From contig JAYOFM010000103.1 in assembly GCA_038117225.1 (NCBI GenBank), positions 1-13,831 on the forward strand: 13,831 nucleotides of DNA, written 5' to 3'. Source of the stretch: JAYOFM01 sp038117225. GTDB taxonomy: Bacteria > Pseudomonadota > Alphaproteobacteria > Rhodospirillales > Casp-alpha2. This document shows positions 6,781 through 13,831 of the stretch, piece by piece (position 1 is the first letter of the stretch; every line of letters begins with the position of its first letter). The notes below the pieces were generated by a model, which made no database searches, was not told the DNA's origin, and saw only the letters and a list, made by a program, of their open reading frames with translations. Made by a program: the position numbers and the translations under genes.

Positions 6781-8742
6781 CTAAAGACCGTGGCCGAGCA
6801 CCGCCTCAAGGGCGACAGCGCGAGCGGCGCCATCCAACCCCACCGCGCGCAAGGCCAAGAGCGCATTGTGCAAGGCTGCGGGATGCACCCCGCCAGGTCC
6901 GTGGTTGGAGAACACCATCAAAACCAGGGCCACGGCCTCGGCCCGGCGATGCCCCTTGACGTCGTCGGCCATGGCGACGGGCGCGGCAACCGTGACGCCG
7001 ATGGAATCGCGGATCGACACCACGCCAGCATCCCTCGCGCCAGCGTCGGCGATCTTGAAGGGCTGGTGCGCCATCCCGGCCGAGGCGCTGGCGCCCGACC
7101 GATCCCGGTCGTGCCGCAAGTCATCGATTAAATTTAACAGACGGAACCATAATGCCGTTGGCGGCATCGGCGCCGTGCCGCCGGTGGACGCCTGGGCCGG
7201 GAGGCTCTCCAAGAAATCCTTCGGCACGGGGAGGCCCAACGCCATATAAATGGCTGCAAGATAGGTCGCGGCGCCAGACGCCGCCGGGTCACTGCGTGCT
7301 TCCAGCCACCAACGGACCAACGAATCGGGACCGGCGCCATCGTCCTCGCCAATCGCCACGGCGACGGAGGGCGCCAAACGGGATACGGCGGTCAGTGCCT
7401 CCGCCTGGCGCGTGGCGCTGCGCCGCAGCAACGTATACCAACGACGGGCCGCGTCCGCGCCACCGGCAACCAGATGTGCGCGCACGGCGCGCGGCGCAAA
7501 CCATATGAGTTCCTGAGATGGAGTGACGGCCGTCAGCACCGGTCCAAAGGTTCGTGCCGTGGCCTCATAACGATCCGCTTGCCGGCCGACGTCCAATGCC
7601 TGTGCGATGACCTCCGCCCGAAGGACCGGGATACGTGCCTTGAAGGCCGTCAGGTACAACAACGCGCGACTGCGCATGGAATCAGCGGCCCCTTCAGCGG
7701 TTTTCAGGGGATTCGCCAGTTCCGCGTCGGTAAACTTGAGCTGGCCGTACAGCCGGTCGACGATATCCGCCGAGATGGCGCCACTGGCGACAGCCCGTTC
7801 CGCGGCATCGATCCTCAATTCGAGAGGAAGCCGCTTAGCCGCCGCGATTGCCGCGAGTTCCGCTGGCCCAGCGCCCTCCAGTGCATCGGGCGGAATGTCC
7901 GTCTTGGTCACGCGCGCCATCGCCACGTGCAGAAGGTTCGGCCGTGGTAGGCCATCCAACTTCGCCGGTGCGCCATTGAGTACAGCGTCCAAAAGTATCT
8001 CGTACGTTGCGTCGGGGGCCATCATCTCGCGCAGCAATGCAAGGCCGAGGGTCGCCTTCTTCGTGTCGCCCGCCAGTGCCTGGCAAAAAACGAACAACTT
8101 GTTCCAATAGGGATCATCGTCGCGTTCGATTTCCGTACCGGCCAATTTACAGGCCAACGGCAGCTCGTAGCGGGCCAGCCGCACCTCCGCCTCAAGACGC
8201 GCTAGCTGCTGTGGACGCTCACGGCCTTGCGTTGCCTCGATCAACGCCATCAGCGCGTCAATGTCGCCCATCGCCGCCAGTTTGCGTGCCCGGCGGACAA
8301 CCAGCAATTCCCCAGCGGCTTCACCCTCTGGAACCGCCGCGCGGCTCAATAACAAGCGCCGCATCAGATCATACAGGACCGGTGAATTCGGCATGTCCGG
8401 CAAGGCGTCGATCAAGGCCTCGGCCACGGAACGGGGGGTGCCCCGCCACATAACGTGGCCCAATCCCCCATCGCTGGCGGACAAGGTACCGACACTATCG
8501 GGATCGATCCGCGCCAGCGTGTCGACCTGCACGCCACTTCGCCCCAGTGCCCGCGTCGAGGGGCGCGGTGCCGTCAAACCGGGTTGGGCGGCAGGCGGCT
8601 CGGTTGCCGCCGGCGCCCGCTGTACCGGCATAAGGCGCCGCGGACCGTCCTGTGCCAGTGCCGCGCTCGTAACCGATACGACGACGGCCGTCGACGCAAA
8701 CAACAGCACCGCTCCCACCGCCATCACGGAGGATCTGGTCAT
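6781..8742 (-). CDS. Large exported protein of unknown function
   Basis: From the preferred ATG at 8742 this encodes 653 residues. Seen: a clean signal peptide (MTRSSVMAVGAVLLFAS, hydrophobic to about residue 25) with a likely cut after Ala-Leu-Ala (28-30). A Pro/Ala-rich linker of about 25 residues comes next, then a long Ala/Leu-rich, mostly helical body without Cys clusters or recognisable catalytic motifs. Alternating helices such as those in the stretch from LIDALPDMPNSPVLYDLMRR suggest a solenoid, but no regular repeat can be fixed by eye. Alternative in-frame starts are 8778 (better purine tract upstream, but overlapping the small gene by 20 bases) and 8847 (overlap of 53 bases, unlikely). 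It is 16 bases downstream of the small membrane-protein gene and 3 bases upstream of xerD. I recognise no function; a periplasmic or envelope role is inferred from the signal alone. Confidence 0.82.
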   Translation of the reverse strand: MTRSSVMAVGAVLLFASTAVVVSVTSAALAQDGPRRLMPVQRAPAATEPPAAQPGLTAPRPSTRALGRSGVQVDTLARIDPDSVGTLSASDGGLGHVMWRGTPRSVAEALIDALPDMPNSPVLYDLMRRLLLSRAAVPEGEAAGELLVVRRARKLAAMGDIDALMALIEATQGRERPQQLARLEAEVRLARYELPLACKLAGTEIERDDDPYWNKLFVFCQALAGDTKKATLGLALLREMMAPDATYEILLDAVLNGAPAKLDGLPRPNLLHVAMARVTKTDIPPDALEGAGPAELAAIAAAKRLPLELRIDAAERAVASGAISADIVDRLYGQLKFTDAELANPLKTAEGAADSMRSRALLYLTAFKARIPVLRAEVIAQALDVGRQADRYEATARTFGPVLTAVTPSQELIWFAPRAVRAHLVAGGADAARRWYTLLRRSATRQAEALTAVSRLAPSVAVAIGEDDGAGPDSLVRWWLEARSDPAASGAATYLAAIYMALGLPVPKDFLESLPAQASTGGTAPMPPTALWFRLLNLIDDLRHDRDRSGASASAGMAHQPFKIADAGARDAGVVSIRDSIGVTVAAPVAMADDVKGHRRAEAVALVLMVFSNHGPGGVHPAALHNALLALRAVGLDGAARAVALEAVLGHGL

Positions 8743-8758
8743 CGCGACGTGCAGAGGC

Positions 8759-8899
8759 CTATCGCGGAAAGCGATCATCGGGCAGTTTCTTTTCCACGTG
8801 GGACGTCGGCGCCGGAATATCCCACGTAGCCAGAAATACACCGCCACCGGCGATCGCCAGGAGCAGGAGCATTAGCACAATCTGAGGCAGTTTTTTCAT
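8759..8899 (-). CDS. 46-residue membrane-anchored small protein
   Basis: The ATG at 8899 opens a 46-codon gene ending in TAG at 8759. Seen: MKKLPQ, then a hydrophobic helix at about residues 7-24, then a short polar tail with LATWDIPAPTSHVEKKLP and an arginine end (DDRFPR). The basic start with a single helix predicts an inner-membrane anchor with about 20 residues exposed in the periplasm. The frame is open upstream to 8998, but those codons lack protein character, while the MKK start is typical. The ribosome site is poor. It reads like a conserved small protein, because the tail is proline-rich and not random. It probably forms an operon with the exported-protein gene downstream. Function unknown. 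Confidence 0.7.
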   Translation of the reverse strand: MKKLPQIVLMLLLLAIAGGGVFLATWDIPAPTSHVEKKLPDDRFPR

Positions 8900-9124
8900 T
8901 GTCCAGGCTGGCTTCCATATTCGCCATGTTCGGCGGACTGTAAGGCTTTTGTCATCAGCATGACCGGTATCGTTGAAGCTACGCCCGGACTGTGGCAACT
9001 TGCGGGCAGTCTATCGGTTGGCGCGCAGCCGTTCAATGTCGCGCCGCCGAAACGGCGCCCATATGGTGCAAGCTGGGTGTCGCGCTTCCCCGTCGCGCCG
9101 GCGGACCGCAATGCGGAAGACCCG
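8900..9124. promoter_or_regulatory. Divergent intergenic region between the exported-protein operon and aroKB
   Basis: These 225 bases separate two outward-reading units, so promoters for both must lie here or nearby. I see no confident -35/-10 pair; TTGTCA at 8949-8954 is a possible rightward -35 without a good -10. A 6-bp inverted repeat GCGCCG/CGGCGC (9041-9046 and 9053-9058, 6-base loop) lies on the aroK side. The frame of aroK is open back to 8960, but the extension has no kinase character. Confidence 0.4.
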
Positions 9125-9694
9125 ATGACGAACGAATCGACACCATCGCCGCTCCGGACCATCGTCTTGGTCGGCCTCATGGGATCCGGTAAATCCAGCG
9201 TTGGCCGGCGGCTGGCGAGCCGGCTTGGCTTGCCATTTCGCGACGCCGACGAGGAGATCGAGGCGGCGGCTGGCCTGACCATCGCCGACATTTTCGAGAT
9301 TTATGGCGAGCCCGCGTTTCGCGATGTCGAGCAACGGGTTATCACGCGCCTGTTGGGTGAGGCACCGATGGTTCTGGCGACTGGTGGTGGCGCATTTATG
9401 GACGCGGACACCCGTCAGCGAATTCGCGAAAGCGGCTTATCCATATGGCTGCGCGCGGAATTGGACATCTTAACCGAACGGACGGCGCGACGAGACGACC
9501 GCCCGCTGCTCAACACCGAGGACCCGCGCGAAGTGCTGGAACGGTTAATTGCGGTGCGATATCCCGTGTACGCGGAAGCGGACATTGTCGTCGACACTGG
9601 CACGGAAAACATCGAAAACACCGTCGACGAGGCGGTTCGCCGCCTCGAACAGTTAACAAATACGCATGCGTCAACAGAGGACAGCGGTCGATGA
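9125..9694 (+). CDS. aroK: Shikimate kinase
   Basis: This enzyme phosphorylates shikimate at the 3-OH with ATP (fifth step of the shikimate pathway, cytoplasm). The start at 9125 gives 189 residues, usual for AroK, with GGAAGA (9115-9120) just upstream. Seen: the P-loop GLMGSGKSS (17-25), the shikimate-binding DAD motif (Asp40, Asp42), Arg66 in FRDVE, the GGG motif at 87-89 (ATGGGAF), and the lid segment RRDDRPLL (around 122-129) with its catalytic Arg. The gene overlaps aroB by the classic ATGA, so the two are translationally coupled. Confidence 0.95.
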   Translation: MTNESTPSPLRTIVLVGLMGSGKSSVGRRLASRLGLPFRDADEEIEAAAGLTIADIFEIYGEPAFRDVEQRVITRLLGEAPMVLATGGGAFMDADTRQRIRESGLSIWLRAELDILTERTARRDDRPLLNTEDPREVLERLIAVRYPVYAEADIVVDTGTENIENTVDEAVRRLEQLTNTHASTEDSGR

Positions 9695-10833
9695 ACAAGA
9701 TCGAACCGGTTCAGAAAAACGAAACAGCGCGGCTCGCCGTGGATCTCGGTGAACGCGGTTATGACATCCTGATCGGGAGCGGCCTCATTACCACCGCCGG
9801 AGAACACATTGCGGGCGTCATCGCGCGTCCGCGTGTCGTCATCGTCACCGACGAAACCGTCGCAACGCATTGGCTGGCGCCGCTTCAGCAATCCCTGGAT
9901 GCCGCCACGATCAGCCACCAAACGATCGTTCTGCCGGCTGGCGAACAGACCAAGGATTTCAGCCATTTCACGAACCTGCTCGAACAAATCCTGGAATTGA
10001 AGGTCGACCGGCGGACCACTTTGGTCGCACTCGGCGGCGGCGTGGTGGGTGATATCACGGGATTCGCCGCCGCCGTGACATTGCGCGGGCTCGCATTCAT
10101 ACAAATTCCGACCACGCTGCTGGCGCAGGTGGACAGCTCGGTTGGCGGTAAGACCGGTATTAACGCGCCGCAGGGCAAGAACCTCATTGGTGCCTTCCAT
10201 CAACCGCGCCTCGTGCTCGCCGATACGGGAGCACTCGATACCCTGTCGCCACGCGAAATCCGCGCCGGATATGCCGAGGTCGTAAAGTACGGCATCATCG
10301 ACGACGCGCCTTTCTTTGACTGGCTCGACGCCAATGGCCCCGCCCTTCTTGCCGGGGATGACGCGGCGCGGCGGTACGCGGTACTGACCAGTTGCCAGAA
10401 CAAGGCACGTGTCGTCGCGGACGACGAGCGCGAGGTTGGACGGCGCGCCTTGCTTAACCTCGGCCATACGTTCGGCCACGCGCTGGAACGTCAGACCGGA
10501 TTTGGCGAACGACTGCTACACGGCGAAGCGGTGGCGCTCGGCATGCTCATGGCCCTCGATCTTTCCGTGGAGTTAGGCCTCTGCCCCGCGACCGACCGGG
10601 AGCGCACACGGCAACATTTGGCGTCGGTCGGCCTGCCGACGGATCTTTCAACATTGGCGGATGCGTCGTGGTCGGCTGATCTTCTTCTTGACCACATGAC
10701 ACTGGACAAAAAGGTCGTCGATGGCCACATCACCTTCATCCTCGCCAAGGGTATCGGCAAGGCGTTCATCGCCGACAACGTGGATGTTACCTGCGCACAA
10801 ACCGTTCTAGGCCGATACCTCGCCACGCCCTGA
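9691..10833 (+). CDS. aroB: 3-dehydroquinate synthase
   Basis: This enzyme converts DAHP to 3-dehydroquinate (second step of the shikimate pathway) using NAD and a divalent metal. It has 380 residues, slightly longer than the typical 360. Seen: the NAD-binding GGGVVGDITGFAAA (115-128), the hallmark IPTTLLAQVDSSVGGKTGIN (139-158), and the metal ligands Glu196 (AGYAEVVKYG), His259 (LNLGHTFGHALE) and His278 (LHGEAVALGM), with substrate-binding Lys154 and Lys163. AGAGGA at 9676-9681 supports the start at 9691. The first base of its ATG begins the ATGA overlap with aroK. The aroK-aroB pairing is common in proteobacteria. Confidence 0.97.
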   Translation: MNKIEPVQKNETARLAVDLGERGYDILIGSGLITTAGEHIAGVIARPRVVIVTDETVATHWLAPLQQSLDAATISHQTIVLPAGEQTKDFSHFTNLLEQILELKVDRRTTLVALGGGVVGDITGFAAAVTLRGLAFIQIPTTLLAQVDSSVGGKTGINAPQGKNLIGAFHQPRLVLADTGALDTLSPREIRAGYAEVVKYGIIDDAPFFDWLDANGPALLAGDDAARRYAVLTSCQNKARVVADDEREVGRRALLNLGHTFGHALERQTGFGERLLHGEAVALGMLMALDLSVELGLCPATDRERTRQHLASVGLPTDLSTLADASWSADLLLDHMTLDKKVVDGHITFILAKGIGKAFIADNVDVTCAQTVLGRYLATP

Positions 10834-10881
10834 CCACGTCGCCCTATCTCCCTTCTCACATCCGACCGATAGAGTTGCCTC

Positions 10882-12171
10882 ATGTTGACTTCCATAGGAA
10901 TTATCGCCGTTTTACTGATTTTGTCGGCATTCTTCTCCGGTTCCGAAACCGCGTTGACCGCCGCCTCGCGAGCACAAATGCACCAAGCGGAACTGGACGG
11001 CGATCACCGGGCCGCACTGGTCAATAAACTACGCGACGACAAGGAACGTCTGATCGGTGCAATATTGCTCGGTAATAATCTGGTCAATATCCTGGCGTCG
11101 GCGTTGGCGACCAGCGCGTTGATTGCGCTCGTCGGCAAGGCCGGAGTCGCCTACGCCACGATCGCCATGACATTATTGGTACTGGTGTTTTCGGAGATCA
11201 TGCCGAAGACCTATGCGATCCGGAACGCCAATGCGATGGCCGTGGCCGTGGCCCCCATCATCCGGATCATCGTCGCCGTCTTTGGGCCAATCACTCTCGC
11301 CATCAATTATCTGATTGGCGGTCTGTTCCGTATTGCAGGTATCGCCACCACGACCGAAACGGATGCCGCCGAGGCGGAACTGCGTGGCGCCATCGAACTG
11401 CACGAAGGCGACGAGGATGCCATTCGCCATGAGCGCGCGATGCTTCGCGGCATTCTCGATCTCGACGAGGTCCCCGTCTATGAAATCATGATGCATCGGA
11501 AGAACGTCGTTACCGTGGATGCGTCGCTGCCGGCGGCGGAAATTGTCGAGCAGGTCTTGCAAAGCCCCTACACCCGCCTTCCCTTGTGGAAAGATGACCC
11601 GGACAACATCGTCGGCGTCATCCATGCGAAAGCCCTGTTGCGTGAAATTCGCGGCCGCGAAGGCGATATTGGGACCCTGGATATCACGACCATCGCCAAT
11701 GCGCCGTGGTTTATTCCCGAGCAGACCAGTCTTCTTGACCAACTGCATGCCTTCCGTGAACGCCGGGAGCATTTTGCCCTGGTGGTTGACGAATACGGCT
11801 CATTGATGGGCGTGGTCACGCTCGAGGATATTCTTGAGGAAATCGTCGGCGATATAGACGACGAGCACGACATCGCCGTAGATGGCGTCCTGACGCAAGC
11901 CGACGGCAGTTTCGAGGTCGACGGTACCGCGACAATCCGCGATCTTAACCGGGAGTACGATTGGGGTCTCCCCGGCGACGAGGCATCGACAGTTGCCGGA
12001 CTGCTGTTGCATGAGTCCCGTCGCATCCCGGAAGTCGGCCAATGCTTCATGTTCCATGGCTTCAGATTTGATGTCCTGGACCGCCAGCGCCACCAGATCA
12101 CCCGTATTCGCGTGACCCCGCCGGCGGACGGCGAACCGCTCATGCCGGATGGTCAAGGACCATGCGGTTAA
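10882..12171 (+). CDS. CNNM/CorC-family membrane protein with CBS pair (HlyC/CorC transporter)
   Basis: This 429-residue protein has the complete architecture of the CorB/CNNM family. The N-terminal DUF21 membrane domain (about 1-195) carries FFSGSETALTAASR (17-30), LLGNNLVNILASALATS (62-78) and FSEIMPKTYAIRNA (103-116). A CBS pair follows (about 203-326; second domain with FALVVDEYGSLMGVVTLEDI), then a CorC_HlyC domain (about 338-412). Family knowledge: members bind Mg-ATP at the CBS pair and mediate or regulate Mg2+ (and possibly Co2+ or other cation) export. The older label 'hemolysin' is historical. The gene starts 48 bases after aroB on the same strand, so it may be co-transcribed; this position after aroB recurs in alphaproteobacteria to my knowledge. 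The ribosome site is weak. Confidence 0.92.
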   Translation: MLTSIGIIAVLLILSAFFSGSETALTAASRAQMHQAELDGDHRAALVNKLRDDKERLIGAILLGNNLVNILASALATSALIALVGKAGVAYATIAMTLLVLVFSEIMPKTYAIRNANAMAVAVAPIIRIIVAVFGPITLAINYLIGGLFRIAGIATTTETDAAEAELRGAIELHEGDEDAIRHERAMLRGILDLDEVPVYEIMMHRKNVVTVDASLPAAEIVEQVLQSPYTRLPLWKDDPDNIVGVIHAKALLREIRGREGDIGTLDITTIANAPWFIPEQTSLLDQLHAFRERREHFALVVDEYGSLMGVVTLEDILEEIVGDIDDEHDIAVDGVLTQADGSFEVDGTATIRDLNREYDWGLPGDEASTVAGLLLHESRRIPEVGQCFMFHGFRFDVLDRQRHQITRIRVTPPADGEPLMPDGQGPCG

Positions 12172-12203
12172 GTCGGTAAAATCCGCTTCCATGCAATTAA
12201 CGC

Positions 12204-12234
12204 TTGCCCCCGACCCGGTGGGCTGCCGTAGAAT
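12204..12234 (+). promoter_or_regulatory. Weak candidate promoter for the CBS-pair gene
   Basis: TTGCCC (12204-12209) and TAGAAT (12229-12234) are 19 bases apart, longer than ideal. They lie in the 123-base gap between the CNNM gene and the CBS gene. A small 5-bp hairpin (CGGGA/TCCCG, 12255-12268) follows. The evidence is weak, but the gap suggests independent transcription of the CBS gene. Confidence 0.25.
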
Positions 12235-12282
12235 TCATGGGAAGGGAATTGCCGCGGGAATTCTCCCGTCTTGGCAAGTCCT

Positions 12283-12287
12283 GGAGG
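12283..12287 (+). promoter_or_regulatory. Ribosome binding site fixing the CBS protein start
   Basis: A perfect GGAGG lies 7 bases before the ATG at 12295. It selects that start over the in-frame ATG at 12271, whose first residues are themselves encoded by this site. Confidence 0.8.
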
Positions 12288-12294
12288 CGGGTAC

Positions 12295-12741
12295 ATGCAA
12301 CGCAAAATTTTACCGGGTATCGTCAAACCGCAGAACGTCGCGGCAGTCACTCGCGACCAATCCGCGTCGGACGCAGCCAAATTGATGGCGGACAAACACA
12401 TTGCCGCTGTCGTTGTCAACGATGCAGACGGCAAGCTAATCGGCATCATCACGGAACGGGATATTACCCAGCGCGTGGTTGCGGTGGGAATAGACGCGAC
12501 GACAACCAAGGTCGGCGACGTTATGACCGCGACCCCCGACACTCTGGCGCCCGATGATCGCGCGGGAGACGCGCTTGAACTGATGCAGACGCGGAACTAC
12601 CGGCATCTGCCAGTCGTAGAGGATGGCAAATGCGTCGCCATGGTCTCGATCCGCGACCTGTTTGCCGCCGTGAAGGCGTCGCTTGAGGAGAGCATTCGCG
12701 AGACCGAGGCGTTCGTGTTCGGTGATCGTTACGGAAGTTGA
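12295..12741 (+). CDS. Stand-alone CBS-domain-pair protein
   Basis: This small cytoplasmic protein of 148 residues consists almost wholly of two CBS domains, at about 12-66 and 74-130. Seen: typical motifs AAVVVNDADGKLIGIITERD (37-56), VGDVMT (73-78) and RHLPVVEDGKCVAMVSIRDL (103-122), plus a short charged C-terminal helix. Family knowledge: CBS pairs bind adenosyl nucleotides such as AMP, ATP or SAM and act as energy sensors, often in trans on a partner enzyme or transporter. The partner is unknown. It follows a CNNM protein that has its own CBS pair, so a functional link is possible but not shown. Its 3' end converges on the thioesterase gene with 15 bases between. Confidence 0.9.
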   Translation: MQRKILPGIVKPQNVAAVTRDQSASDAAKLMADKHIAAVVVNDADGKLIGIITERDITQRVVAVGIDATTTKVGDVMTATPDTLAPDDRAGDALELMQTRNYRHLPVVEDGKCVAMVSIRDLFAAVKASLEESIRETEAFVFGDRYGS

Positions 12742-12756
12742 CGCCCGATAAATCGA

Positions 12757-13206
12757 TCAGTCCGTTCCGGGCTTCGAAGCCAACGCGCGGCCGGTCACGA
12801 AGACCGTTCCGGTAAATGTCGCGATATGCTCGTCGCCGCGTTCCACATCGACGCGATAAACACCGAGACGGTTGGTGCGTGAGATTTCGGTAGCGGTCGC
12901 TCGCAAACAATCCCCCGGCGCCACGCCACGAGCGTACGCGATGTGAGCGTCGATCCCCACCGCGATTATGCCCCGTGCATTCGACGCCAGGCCGAACGCC
13001 ATGTCGGCGAAGGTGAAAACCACACCGCCGTGGCCGCCGCCGAGAAAATTGCATTGGGCATCGGATATGGTCATCTCCAACACGACCCGGCCAACCTCAC
13101 CCTCGACGAACCGAATACCCAGCCCCGCCGCCACGGGATCAGCGGCAAGCAGCGCACTCAGGTCCGCGGCACTCGCGGGCTGTCGAACCTCAGAAGATGC
13201 GGTCAC
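12757..13206 (-). CDS. PaaI-type hotdog thioesterase, GTG start
   Basis: This protein hydrolyses acyl-CoA thioesters in the cytoplasm. From GTG at 13206 it has 149 residues, the usual hotdog-thioesterase length. Seen: the PaaI-subfamily active-site region NFLGGGHGGVVFTFADMAF (53-71), with Asn53, the HGG at 59-61 and the catalytic acid Asp68. A C-terminal strand EHIATFTGTVFVTGR follows. The GTG overlaps the stop of the upstream mutase gene as GTGA, which indicates translational coupling. The in-frame ATG at 13257 would extend 51 bases into the mutase gene with residues unlike the family, so GTG is preferred. Inference: it may release CoA from stalled or non-productive acyl-CoA products of the mutase pathway. 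A role in phenylacetate degradation, as for true PaaI, is not supported by the visible neighbours. Confidence 0.88.
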   Translation of the reverse strand: MTASSEVRQPASAADLSALLAADPVAAGLGIRFVEGEVGRVVLEMTISDAQCNFLGGGHGGVVFTFADMAFGLASNARGIIAVGIDAHIAYARGVAPGDCLRATATEISRTNRLGVYRVDVERGDEHIATFTGTVFVTGRALASKPGTD

Positions 13207-13831
13207 GCGGCAATCAACGGTTCGCCCATGCCGAACTCGCGGCGCAGGCAGGCACAAATTTCACCGTGGGTCACGCCGGCCTCTGTCGCCGCCACCACTT
13301 CGGCGAAGACGTTGGTCTCGGTGTTTTCCGCCGCGCGCGCCAGGGCATCGATAGCGGCGCGCACCCGATCTTCGGACCGCTCCCGCTTGAACCGGGCAAG
13401 CCCCTCGATCTGGCGCTGGATGAGCTCCGGGTCGGGCCGCTCCAGCGGGCGCACCGGGGTGCTTCCCGCATCGCTGCCGTGATAGGCATTGACGCCGACA
13501 ATGATTTGGTCGCCGCTTTCCACCCGCTGTTGGAACGACATAGCCGACTCGCCGATCATTTGTTGGACCAGGCCATTGGACACCGCCTTGAACATGCCGC
13601 CCGCATTCTCGACGATGTCCATGACCTCGACGATCTTGGCTTCCATATCGTCGGTCAGCGCCTCGACATAGTGTGAACCGCCCAACGGGTCGATGACGTC
13701 ATCCAGGTGTGCTTCCTCGCGAAGGATATTCTGCGTCGCGATGGCAATCTCGGCGGCGCCCCGGGTCGGCGTCGACAATACCTCGTCATAGGCATCGGTG
13801 TGCAGCGATTGCAGGCCGCCAAAAATGCCGG
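13203..13831 (-). CDS. Methylmalonyl-CoA-mutase-family large subunit, 3' part
   Basis: This is the catalytic subunit of a coenzyme-B12 acyl-CoA mutase (carbon-skeleton rearrangement). The 5' part lies beyond the right edge; about 209 C-terminal residues are visible. Seen: IFGGLQSLHTDAYDEVLSTP at the window edge, then IDPLGGSHYVEALTD, and ENAGGMFKAVSNGLVQQMI, all standard blocks of the barrel domain. The protein ends at EFGMGEPLIAA without the DxHxxG cobalamin-binding domain of fused mutases, so the B12 domain must be a separate small subunit, as in isobutyryl- or 2-hydroxyisobutyryl-CoA-type and some methylmalonyl-CoA mutases. Most family members read HTN where this has HTD. The substrate-determining N-terminal residues are not in the window, so the exact acyl-CoA cannot be named. 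The stop overlaps the thioesterase start. Confidence 0.9.
   Translation of the reverse strand, partial: GIFGGLQSLHTDAYDEVLSTPTRGAAEIAIATQNILREEAHLDDVIDPLGGSHYVEALTDDMEAKIVEVMDIVENAGGMFKAVSNGLVQQMIGESAMSFQQRVESGDQIIVGVNAYHGSDAGSTPVRPLERPDPELIQRQIEGLARFKRERSEDRVRAAIDALARAAENTETNVFAEVVAATEAGVTHGEICACLRREFGMGEPLIAA

Noticed and set aside
9415..10479. Long open frame (354 codons) on the minus strand
   Set aside because: It lies wholly antisense to aroK and aroB, whose motifs are complete. The open frame is a by-product of GC-rich codon use, and its protein resembles no family.
12770..12781. 12-bp palindrome GGCTTCGAAGCC between convergent genes
   Set aside because: It lies inside the thioesterase coding end and lacks loop and T-run; it is probably chance in codon context.

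Overview
The window is GC-rich, has short intergenic gaps, and carries a gene order around xerD-aroK-aroB-CNNM transporter that fits an alphaproteobacterium, probably of the Rhodospirillales type. This placement is inferred from gene content and protein character, not from a marker gene. No tRNA, rRNA, CRISPR array, insertion sequence or prophage signature was seen. One run of ten N (2045-2054) marks an assembly gap inside a gene.

Region 1 (1-5863, + strand) looks like an accessory uptake and catabolism block. It starts with the 3' part of an NAD(P)-dependent D-2-hydroxyacid dehydrogenase. A 443-base non-coding stretch follows, with a perfect TGGTATACCA palindrome lying on a candidate promoter, as expected for a GntR-type operator. 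Then comes a TRAP transporter set: a Tat-exported DctP-type solute receptor (broken by the gap), a DctQ small permease and a DctM large permease. After these come a 64-residue two-helix membrane protein of unknown function and an amidase-signature hydrolase. A strong stem-loop without a T-tract sits between the receptor gene and the permease genes. A plausible reading is import of an organic (oxo- or hydroxy-) acid or an amide-bearing acid, followed by hydrolysis and redox steps. The substrate is not readable from the sequence.

Region 2 (5860-8899, - strand) is a compact set read right to left: a 46-residue membrane-anchored protein, a protein of about 653 residues with a signal peptide and no recognised domain, and the tyrosine recombinase XerD. 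XerD converges on the amidase with a 4-base tail overlap.

Region 3 (9125-12741, + strand) is divergent from region 2: aroK and aroB (shikimate pathway, ATGA overlap), a CNNM/CorC-type membrane protein with DUF21, a CBS pair and a CorC_HlyC domain, and a stand-alone CBS-pair protein.

Region 4 (12757-13831, - strand) holds the 3' part of a methylmalonyl-CoA-mutase-family large subunit, cut by the window edge. It has no C-terminal cobalamin domain. A PaaI-type thioesterase follows, apparently starting at a GTG that overlaps the mutase stop.

Most of the window is ordinary metabolism and housekeeping. The parts with real unknowns are the small TRAP-linked membrane protein, the operator and leader upstream of the TRAP genes, and the two exported or membrane proteins next to xerD.
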